A stretch of DNA of 28,035 nucleotides, taken from the NCBI GenBank assembly GCA_964472605.1, contig CAYYLG010000007.1:1-28035 (forward strand), in the 5' to 3' direction. The notes beneath the pieces are model-generated. The model ran no database searches. It was not told the origin of the DNA and saw nothing but the letters and a program-made list of their open reading frames with translations. The position numbers were made by a program, and so were the translations under genes. Numbering within the stretch: position 1 is the stretch's first letter; the number at the start of each line of letters is the position of its first letter. Positions 14,337 to 19,750 of this stretch are shown here, piece after piece. The stretch comes from JANNXY01 sp964472605 (GTDB lineage Bacteria > Patescibacteriota > Minisyncoccia > Phycocordibacterales > CAIZIN01).

Positions 14337-15512
14337 TTAGGCGTTGATTTTAGTAACAACACCAGCACCTACTGTCTTACCTCCTTCACGGATAGCAAAA
14401 CGCATCTTTTCTTCTAGAGCTACTGGAGCTACAAGCTTAACTTTGAAAGTAACTGTATCTCCTGGCATAACCATTTCTCCTGAAATAGTTACCTCTCCTG
14501 TTACGTCAGTTGTACGGATGTAGAACTGAGGCTTGTAACCGTTGAAGAATGGAGTGTGACGTCCACCTTCTTCCTTCTTTAGGATATAAACTTCAGCTTC
14601 AAACTCTGTATGAGGCTTAGTTGTAGCTGGCTTAGCAAGTACTTGACCACGAGTAATATCATCTTTAGCGATACCACGAAGTAGTAGACCAGCGTTGTCT
14701 CCAGCCATACCTTCCTTAAGTGACTTGTTGAACATTTCGATACCTGTAACAACAGTCTTTGTAGAATCTTTGAAACCGATGATTTCAATTTCTTCACCTA
14801 CCTTGATAACACCTCTTTCAATACGTCCTGTTACTACTGTTCCACGACCTTCGATAGAGAATACATCCTCGATAGGCATAAGGAATGGTTTATCAACTTC
14901 ACGCTCTGGGATTGGAATATATGTATCAAGAGCTGTTAGAAGTTCCTTGATCTTTAGAGACCATGTAGCATCTCCCTCAAGAGCCTTAAGAGCTGAACCA
15001 CGAACCACTGGAGCGTTAGCACCATCGAATCCGTTCTTTGTTAGAAGTTCACGAACCTCCTCTTCTACTAGATCAAGAAGATCAGCTTCTACTAGATCAC
15101 ACTTGTTTAGGAAAACTACGATACGAGGTACACCTACTTGCTTAGCAAGAAGAATGTGCTCACGAGTCTGAGGCATCACACCGTCAACGGCTGATACTAC
15201 AAGAATCGCTCCGTCCATCTGAGCTGCACCAGTAATCATGTTCTTCACATAGTCCGCGTGTCCAGGACAGTCAACGTGCGCATAGTGACGAGCATCTGAC
15301 TCGTATTCTACGTGTGCTACTGAAATAGTAACGATCTTTGATGAATCACGAACAGTACCACCCTTAGCGATATCTGCGTATGATTTGTCCTTAGCAAGAC
15401 CATCGCGAGCCTGAACGGCTAGGATAGAAGTTGTAAGTGTTGTCTTACCGTGGTCTACGTGACCAATTGTACCCACGTTTACGTGAGGTTTTGTACGTGT
15501 AAAGTCTGCCAT
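14337..15512 (-). CDS. tuf: Elongation factor Tu with divergent switch I
   Basis: EF-Tu delivers aminoacyl-tRNA to the ribosome using GTP. The 391-residue product has all three domains and intact G1 (GHVDHGKT, 17-24), G3 (DCPGH, 81-85), G4 (NKCD) and G5 (SALKAL) motifs. Switch I is different: where most bacteria read EKARGITINTSHVEY, this protein reads RDSSKIVTISVAHVEY (55-70). Thr62, equivalent to the Mg-binding Thr61, is kept, but the Arg-Gly-Ile before it is Lys-Ile-Val and the preceding acidic and basic residues are gone. Related forms may occur in other CPR bacteria. A 165-nt leader precedes it, with a promoter at 15685-15713. Confidence 0.97.
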   Translation of the reverse strand: MADFTRTKPHVNVGTIGHVDHGKTTLTTSILAVQARDGLAKDKSYADIAKGGTVRDSSKIVTISVAHVEYESDARHYAHVDCPGHADYVKNMITGAAQMDGAILVVSAVDGVMPQTREHILLAKQVGVPRIVVFLNKCDLVEADLLDLVEEEVRELLTKNGFDGANAPVVRGSALKALEGDATWSLKIKELLTALDTYIPIPEREVDKPFLMPIEDVFSIEGRGTVVTGRIERGVIKVGEEIEIIGFKDSTKTVVTGIEMFNKSLKEGMAGDNAGLLLRGIAKDDITRGQVLAKPATTKPHTEFEAEVYILKKEEGGRHTPFFNGYKPQFYIRTTDVTGEVTISGEMVMPGDTVTFKVKLVAPVALEEKMRFAIREGGKTVGAGVVTKINA

Positions 15513-15684
15513 ATTATTTTAAGAATTAACTAATTTTGACCCCTAATTCTCCTCTATATTCTTACAAAAGTGCACGAGAATGCCTTTTGTAAACTTATAG
15601 TGGTAACTTATGAGTCGTATCCCAACTAATTAAAGAAGGGACGATTTGTAAAATAGCGTAGAAAAAATCTAACGCGTGAGAGCT
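15513..15684 (-). promoter_or_regulatory. tuf leader with two stem-loops
   Basis: The predicted 5' untranslated region of tuf is about 165 nt, the longest leader of an intact gene here apart from rplJ. It contains a 9-bp perfect stem (TTACAAAAG at 15562-15570 with CTTTTGTAA at 15584-15592) and a smaller stem (15656-15675, one bulge, U-rich loop) followed by TATTTT. GAGGAG occurs but too far from the ATG to act as a ribosome binding site. It may control tuf-S10 operon expression. Confidence 0.45.
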
Positions 15685-15713
15685 ATGTTACCAGAGGGAT
15701 CATAAAGTGTCAA
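15685..15713 (-). promoter_or_regulatory. Promoter of the tuf-rpsJ-...-rplB unit
   Basis: On the minus strand TTGACA (15708-15713) and TAACAT (15685-15690) are 17 nt apart, directly after the helicase stop codon. The predicted start is near 15678. Confidence 0.6.
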
Positions 15714-15718
15714 ATTAG

Positions 15719-17389
15719 CTATTTTCCAAGTAAAAACAACCTAACCAATCTAATTTCATCGAAGTTGTAGGAGTTACCAAGGAGGTCGCGGGCGGGAGAG
15801 AGTTTGTAGTCACCATCCTTTCCAGTCTTTTCCAAAGCTTGTTTAATTTTCTTAAATCTATCAGGCTTTATCTCTTTCTTTATATGATCAAGTTTTACTT
15901 CCTTCCCTTCTTCTATAAGTCTCTCGATGTGCCCAACGATAGTTGATTTCACAAAATCCAGTTCCTTGGCAACTTCTGCAAGCGACTTACCTTGATTTAT
16001 AAGTATCCCCGCCCTCTCATGATTTTGTAATTTTAATTCTCTTTCTTCCTTACTTGGTAAAATACTTTCAAGAAATTCTTTTTGCTTCTTTTTTACATCC
16101 TTTGTATCTTCCAAGTAATTCTGCGCATCCTCGGAATATCTCTTGAGCTCATAATCAAATTCGAGCATGCTCTCATCCACCCGAAGTGCCTGACCATTGA
16201 TACCAAGAAGTTTTAATCCATCAAGTGATCGCACACGAGAAAGTGCCACATATCCCATTCCTGGCACAAATGATTTACTTAAATCAATTTCGGCCGCATC
16301 AAGAGACATTCCTTGTGATTTGTGTACCGTGATTGCCCAAGCCAAGCGAAGCGGAAGCTGAATCAATTCTCCCTTAACCTTTCCCTCTTCCTCAACTCTC
16401 CATGAGTCTGGAATAGCGACCACATCTTTACCACTATGAGTTTTAACAATTGGAAATCCAGATGTGTCATAACCAACAACTTCTCCTAAAGTTCCATTCA
16501 CATACCCTTTGTCATAATTATTTTTCACAAACATTACCTTGGCTCCAACTTTCAGATGAAGATGTTCTGGTGCTAAACAACTTTTCTTCAATGTCTCAAC
16601 AATTCCCCTACTACCACTTGAAGTCATGGAAAAAGATCTTGATTCACCCTTTACCTTTTTTAATTCTGTTAGATTGACCGTATCTACATCAACATTGTGT
16701 GTAAAAAGTTTAGTAGCAAATTTGCCTGCCTGCTCAGGCAGGTCCAACATTCTTTCTGTATCTTGAGCTTTTTCCAAATATTCAAAGAGCCCTTCTTCCA
16801 TTTCATTTCTACGAATAGCATTTAAGATACTGAGCAAATTATCATCACTCTGACGATACTGTTCTTCTAGATAACAAATCTTCAGATCCATTTGCTTCCA
16901 AGCATTTGATTCTGGGATAAATTTAGCAGGCTGTTCTCCTTGTCTTGATATAGGTGGCAATTGAAAAAAATCTCCACATAGAATTACTTGTAATCCTCCA
17001 AATGGTTTATCAAATACTCTTTTGAAACTTCTACAAAGCTTGTCTACCAAATCAAATCTGAAATGATGTAGCATCGAAACTTCATCAATGATTAAAATTT
17101 TTGCATTTTCATATCGTTTCCAGAGATACGATCTTTCCTCGAGCTCATCTATATCTTGCTCATTGAGCTTGTCACGTATTCCGAGTCCAGACCAGGCATG
17201 TATGGTCATACCACCGAGGTGCGTAGCGGCGATTCCTGTTGAGGCAGTAATAGCGATTCCTTCTACTCCAGCATCCTTCAGATACTTTATATATGTATTT
17301 AATGTATGAGTTTTACCAGATCCTGCAGGACCAGTGAGGAATACATTATTACCAAGTTTTAGAATTTCCAGTGCTTCACCCTGAGTCAT
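15719..17389 (-). CDS. Pif1-family superfamily 1B DNA helicase with C-terminal helix-turn-helix domain
   Basis: A 556-residue ATP-dependent helicase of the Pif1/RecD-like group, likely acting on DNA during replication or repair. Motifs seen: Walker A GPAGSGKTHT (20-29), motif Ia ASTGIAATHLGG (49-60), Walker B IIDEVSML (100-107), motif III GDFFQLPPI (about 138-146), and the C-terminal AITVHKSQGMSLDAAEIDLS and YVALSRVRSLDGLKLL of motifs V-VI. Residues about 455-556 resemble the HTH_40 domain appended to bacterial Pif1 helicases (GKSLAEVAKELDFVKSTIVG). TATACT lies 7 nt before the ATG (17397-17402), suggesting a leaderless mRNA. It follows the oxidoreductase gene after 23 nt. Confidence 0.93.
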   Translation of the reverse strand: MTQGEALEILKLGNNVFLTGPAGSGKTHTLNTYIKYLKDAGVEGIAITASTGIAATHLGGMTIHAWSGLGIRDKLNEQDIDELEERSYLWKRYENAKILIIDEVSMLHHFRFDLVDKLCRSFKRVFDKPFGGLQVILCGDFFQLPPISRQGEQPAKFIPESNAWKQMDLKICYLEEQYRQSDDNLLSILNAIRRNEMEEGLFEYLEKAQDTERMLDLPEQAGKFATKLFTHNVDVDTVNLTELKKVKGESRSFSMTSSGSRGIVETLKKSCLAPEHLHLKVGAKVMFVKNNYDKGYVNGTLGEVVGYDTSGFPIVKTHSGKDVVAIPDSWRVEEEGKVKGELIQLPLRLAWAITVHKSQGMSLDAAEIDLSKSFVPGMGYVALSRVRSLDGLKLLGINGQALRVDESMLEFDYELKRYSEDAQNYLEDTKDVKKKQKEFLESILPSKEERELKLQNHERAGILINQGKSLAEVAKELDFVKSTIVGHIERLIEEGKEVKLDHIKKEIKPDRFKKIKQALEKTGKDGDYKLSPARDLLGNSYNFDEIRLVRLFLLGK

Positions 17390-17396
17390 AAGGAGA

Positions 17397-17402
17397 AGTA
17401 TA
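17397..17402 (-). promoter_or_regulatory. Candidate -10 box for the Pif1 helicase gene
   Basis: TATACT on the minus strand, 7 nt upstream of the ATG. No good -35 match was seen. The spacing would make the transcript start at the initiation codon. Confidence 0.4.
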
Positions 17403-17412
17403 TCAGAGACAT

Positions 17413-17985
17413 TTATCTAGAAGCACTTTGTGCAACTTTTTTATTGAACCGTAGAATATGATCCTCTCTGTCTGGCATCGCCATCTTGTCACACACCATA
17501 AAGTCAGTAACTTTCACTCCACTGTATTCAAGTGTCATGTATTTCCAAATAGCCTTGAATGGAACAAATATAAATAGTCTGTATAGCCACATAGGTCCAC
17601 CAGTTGTGATAAACACCTTTGCAGTTTTACCTTTAAGGAGTTTGTTTAGATGTCCTCCTGCCCAAGAGAAAGCGAATCCAGCAGTGAACACCTGATCAAA
17701 AAAGTTCTTCATTATAGCTGGCGCACCTCCCCACCATAGTGGATGCACGACAACTATTTCATTTGTATTTGTAATCTTGTCTTGAAACTTTGCAACATTT
17801 GGATGCCTCTCATAATTCTTTATATCTTCGAACCTGAGAAATGGTAATTGATTTTCTTCTTTATATAGATCAACAACCTCTACATTATGACCCTTAGCTC
17901 TAGCAGAATCCGCATAAGCATTAGCAATAATATGTGTATGCCCCTTTGTGCTTGGGTGAGCTGTAAGTATCAAAATGTTTTTCAT
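17413..17985 (-). CDS. Flavodoxin-fold NAD(P)H dehydrogenase (quinone)-like oxidoreductase
   Basis: A 190-residue protein of the Flavodoxin_2 family (MdaB/KefF/NQO-like), which uses FMN or FAD to reduce quinones or other acceptors with NAD(P)H. Seen: the N-terminal phosphate-binding region ILILTAHPSTKGHTHIIANA (4-23), the VVVHPLWWGGAPAIMKNFFD segment (about 79-98) that forms the flavin and active-site loop, and KVFITTGGPMW (about 123-133). No membrane segment or partner gene indicates a specific substrate. TATAAT at 17992-17997 lies 6 nt before the ATG, so the mRNA is probably leaderless. Confidence 0.88.
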   Translation of the reverse strand: MKNILILTAHPSTKGHTHIIANAYADSARAKGHNVEVVDLYKEENQLPFLRFEDIKNYERHPNVAKFQDKITNTNEIVVVHPLWWGGAPAIMKNFFDQVFTAGFAFSWAGGHLNKLLKGKTAKVFITTGGPMWLYRLFIFVPFKAIWKYMTLEYSGVKVTDFMVCDKMAMPDREDHILRFNKKVAQSASR

Positions 17986-17991
17986 CCAACT

Positions 17992-17997
17992 ATTATA
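17992..17997 (-). promoter_or_regulatory. -10 box for the oxidoreductase gene (leaderless)
   Basis: Perfect TATAAT on the minus strand, with only 6 nt (AGTTGG) between it and the ATG. No clear -35 box. It follows the terminator of the preceding gene. Confidence 0.6.
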
Positions 17998-18007
17998 TAG
18001 GATGTAA

Positions 18008-18042
18008 GAAAAATAAAAAACCTTCCTCTCACGAAGATGGTT
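18008..18042 (-). terminator. Terminator overlapping the end of the small lipoprotein-like gene
   Basis: On the minus strand AACC-x-TCTTC, loop GTGA, GAGGA-x-GGTT (18019-18042) forms a stem with one mismatch and one wobble, followed by TTTTATTTTT. The stop codon TGA of the gene lies in the loop. Confidence 0.7.
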
Positions 18043-18409
18043 CTGTTTCAGGAACTTCTTTTAAAGCCCTGATATCTGGAGGAGTCGGAATCTGCTTCGA
18101 TCTGACAGCAGCAATCTTGTTCTCGATTTCGGTTCGTTTGATCATGCGATCAATTTCACCAAGCTCGGAAAGAGTGCATCCACTAAGAAAAAACATGCAA
18201 AGAACAAGCAAAATCCAAATACTCTGATCCTTGAGAGCCATTCTAATTGCCTCAATTATTTGACGAGCAATGTTGGGATCAGAGAGAATTTCTTCTCCCT
18301 TTTTCTGATAGTAACGAACTAGATCACCACGATCTAGTCCTAGTGTTGTGGGAATATCGGGAGCAACTGAACTCCCAAGTTCTTCATGGGGGTCGTGTGG
18401 AAGGGACAT
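18029..18409 (-). CDS. Small hypothetical protein with internal lipobox-like segment
   Basis: Not recognised as a known family. From ATG 18409 the product is 126 residues: a soluble, charged N-terminal half (MSLPHDPHEELG...), a hydrophobic segment (about 63-76) ending in LSGC (Cys78) and a short charged tail. The open frame extends 27 codons further upstream, but those lie in the rplL terminator. An alternative start at codon 57 (ATG at 18241, preceded by GAGG 8 nt upstream) would give a 70-residue lipoprotein with a classic signal: MALKDQ, hydrophobic core, LSGC. Either start is possible; the lipobox favours the short form. It ends in TGA, showing that TGA is a stop here. Confidence 0.55.
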   Translation of the reverse strand: MSLPHDPHEELGSSVAPDIPTTLGLDRGDLVRYYQKKGEEILSDPNIARQIIEAIRMALKDQSIWILLVLCMFFLSGCTLSELGEIDRMIKRTEIENKIAAVRSKQIPTPPDIRALKEVPETEPSS

Positions 18410-18439
18410 AGGGTTCTGGTATTTAAGCCTACGCCTAGT

Positions 18440-18480
18440 AAAAACAAAAAGCAATCCATTTTGGATTGCTTTTTGTTTTT
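18440..18480 (-). terminator. Intrinsic terminator after rplL
   Basis: AGCAATCC-loop-GGATTGCT (18450-18470) is a perfect 8-bp stem, extended by AAAACAAAA and TTTTGTTTT flanks, so it can work on both strands. It closes the rplJ-rplL unit. Confidence 0.85.
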
Positions 18481-18507
18481 GTTGAAACAAGAAATGTTGA
18501 GCGAACT

Positions 18508-18906
18508 TTATTTCAATTCAACCTTCGCACCTGCTGCTTCCAAGTCTTTCTTCAACTTTTCAGCATCTTCCTTCTTCATACCTTCCTTGATCTTTGCTGG
18601 AGCACCATCAACTACTGCCTTAGCTTCCGCTAGACCCAGTGCTAGAGCTTCCTTCACGATCTTGATAACTGCAATCTTTGAAGCGCCAGCATCAGTTAGA
18701 TGAACGTCAAACATTGACTTCTCTTCTGCTGCTGATGCTCCTGCTACTGCAGGACCTGCTACAGCTACTGCTGCTGCAGATACACCAAATTTCTTTTCGA
18801 ATAATTTTACAAGTTCATTAAGATCAAGAACTGACATTGATTCGATTGATTCAACGATAGACTTGAACTTTGCAGGAACTTCTACCTGTGTTGTTTCTTC
18901 AGACAT
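18508..18906 (-). CDS. rplL: 50S ribosomal protein bL12
   Basis: bL12 forms the multimeric stalk that recruits translation GTPases. The 132-residue product has the N-terminal dimerisation domain (IVESIESMSVLDLNELVKLF, about 17-36), an Ala-rich hinge (about 45-62) and the C-terminal factor-binding domain (KSMFDVHLTDAGASKIAVIK and the LGLAEAKAVVDGAPAKIKEG segment). It starts 2 nt after rplJ ends. rpoB does not follow, unlike the usual rplJL-rpoBC order. Confidence 0.97.
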   Translation of the reverse strand: MSEETTQVEVPAKFKSIVESIESMSVLDLNELVKLFEKKFGVSAAAVAVAGPAVAGASAAEEKSMFDVHLTDAGASKIAVIKIVKEALALGLAEAKAVVDGAPAKIKEGMKKEDAEKLKKDLEAAGAKVELK

Positions 18907-18908
18907 AA

Positions 18909-19259
18909 TTATTGTTTTTTAGTAGCAACTGCATTTAATGCAATCACCATGCCTTGTATTGGCGAATTGATAATATTTACAAACATACCACGTAGAGTTT
19001 GTAGAGATGGGATAGCTGCAATCTCNNNNNNNNNNNNNNNNNNNNNNNNNNNNNNNNNNNNNNNNNNNNNNNNNNNNNNNNNNNNNNNNNNNNNNNNNNN
19101 NNNNNNNNNNNNNNNNNNNNNNNNNCGAAGTTTATTTCTAAGTTCTGTTGCCTGAGCAACTGTAAGACCGTGGAAATTTGCAAATACCACCGCAGGTGAC
19201 TTCGCAATATCCTTTGCCTTAGCTAGAACTTCTGATTTTTTTGCTTTTGTAAGAGCCAT
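18909..19259 (-). CDS. rplJ: 50S ribosomal protein uL10, interrupted by an assembly gap
   Basis: uL10 is the stalk base that carries bL12 dimers. The N-terminal part MALTKAKKSEVLAKAKDIAK and VVFANFHGLTVAQATELRNK is clear, as is the C-terminal PSLQTLRGMFVNIINSPIQG. In between are 100 N (19026-19125), probably a placeholder of fixed size. The family is usually near 165 residues while only 117 codons fit here, so the true missing sequence is likely longer than 100 bp. The frame continues 66 codons upstream of ATG 19259, but that part lies in the structured leader and is not coding. Confidence 0.93.
   Translation of the reverse strand: MALTKAKKSEVLAKAKDIAKSPAVVFANFHGLTVAQATELRNKLXXXXXXXXXXXXXXXXXXXXXXXXXXXXXXXXXXEIAAIPSLQTLRGMFVNIINSPIQGMVIALNAVATKKQ
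19026..19125. other. Assembly gap of 100 N inside rplJ
   Basis: Exactly 100 undetermined bases, a common scaffolding placeholder. The flanks belong to one uL10 gene. Confidence 0.98.
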
Positions 19260-19284
19260 AGTTTTTATTTTGAAAAAAATAAAT

Positions 19285-19307
19285 CGACCTTTATAAATAA
19301 AAGGCCG
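19285..19307 (-). terminator. Attenuator hairpin before rplJ
   Basis: On the minus strand CGGCCTTT and AAAGGTCG pair (one G-U) around a 7-nt loop, followed by ATTTATTTTTTT. It sits just upstream of the rplJ start codon, where premature termination would reduce rplJL expression. Confidence 0.6.
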
Positions 19308-19357
19308 AATAGAGTTCGTACTTAGAGTATTCCCTAAGCGCCTCGAGGGGAAATTAA

Positions 19358-19455
19358 GAGATTGTCGCTTCACAAGTGAAAGTCTACTGACTTTCCTCGC
19401 GAACCCGCCTCGCGCCGTCGCGCTGCGGCCTTGCGATTGTGTCCCACACAATCTC
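19358..19455. repeat. Nested hairpin element in the rplJ leader
   Basis: GAGATTGT (19358-19365) is inverted as ACAATCTC (19448-19455). Inside are a perfect hairpin GAAAGTC-TACT-GACTTTC (19378-19395), a GC-rich tract with CGCCGTCGC (19413-19421), and a hairpin GATTGTGT-CCC-ACACAATC (19435-19453) that competes with the outer pairing. The order of outer arm, inner hairpin and CGCCGTCGC is shared with the element at 303-410 read on its minus strand. Confidence 0.6.
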
Positions 19456-19519
19456 ACCCCTTGTCTTTGGCCTTTGTAATAGAGCTTACCAGATAAGGCT
19501 TTTTTGTCAAATTTTACAT

Positions 19520-19549
19520 TTGACTTTTATGTGCAAACCATGGTATAAT
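19520..19549 (+). promoter_or_regulatory. Promoter of the small plus-strand lipoprotein gene
   Basis: TTGACT (19520-19525), 18 nt, then a perfect TATAAT (19544-19549), with the ATG beginning only 6 nt later at 19556. The transcript should start at or next to the ATG. It is divergent from the rplJ promoter region. Confidence 0.8.
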
Positions 19550-19555
19550 ATAGTT

Positions 19556-19735
19556 ATGAAAATACTGTCATTGCTAGCTCTTCTTTCCTTCGCTCTTCTC
19601 ACTGGCTGCGCCACGAAGCATTCGTGCCAAGCTGACCAGTCGAGCGATGATGGCGCCTCCCCCGCCAAATGGGGACATATCGAAAATAGCTGGAAAGCTT
19701 ACCTCGATCCAGACAACCTCCCTCTTCATGAGTAG
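19556..19735 (+). CDS. Small lipoprotein of unknown function
   Basis: The only convincing plus-strand gene in the window. The 59-residue product has a lipoprotein signal: MK, a hydrophobic core, then LLTGC with the lipidated Cys at 18. The mature part of 41 residues (ATKHSCQADQSSDDG...) has one more Cys and a Trp/Asp-rich end and matches no family I know. Its codons are more GC-rich than those of neighbours (TCG AGC GAT GAT GGC GCC TCC CCC GCC). A strong promoter sits directly upstream and a terminator overlaps its stop, so it is a self-contained unit. The reading frame is open further upstream, but the promoter position fixes the start. Confidence 0.8.
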   Translation: MKILSLLALLSFALLTGCATKHSCQADQSSDDGASPAKWGHIENSWKAYLDPDNLPLHE

Positions 19736-19750
19736 GAGGTTGTTCTTTTA
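19713..19750 (+). terminator. Terminator of the small lipoprotein gene
   Basis: ACAACCTCC (19713-19721) pairs with GGAGGTTGT (19735-19743), followed by TCTTTTA. The stop codon lies in the loop. It touches the 3' end of the converging minus-strand gene. Confidence 0.8.

Larger units (their letters stand above)
19260..19510 (-). promoter_or_regulatory. Long structured rplJ leader with attenuator
   Basis: About 250 nt precede the rplJ ATG without a gene on this strand. A -35-like TTGACA is at 19505-19510, with only a weak TAAGCT 16 nt further on. At the 3' end, an 8-bp stem with a 7-nt loop (19285-19307) is followed by a U-rich run (19273-19284), an intrinsic terminator placed 26 nt before the ATG. 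In Firmicutes and enterobacteria rplJ leaders bind the uL10-bL12 complex; autoregulation by attenuation is a reasonable inference here. The middle holds the nested hairpin element at 19358-19455. Confidence 0.6.

Noticed and set aside
14695..15171. 158-codon plus-strand frame antisense to tuf, and similar long frames antisense to fusA, secY and rplO
   Set aside because: Arg/Ser-rich composition typical of antisense shadows of conserved genes.
18029..18031. UGA reassigned to Gly as in SR1/Gracilibacteria
   Set aside because: TGA serves as a plausible stop inside a terminator here, and no in-frame TGA was needed in any conserved gene.
19260..19457. N-terminal extension of uL10 into the leader
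   Set aside because: Composition is unlike uL10, and the conserved N-terminus begins at ATG 19259.
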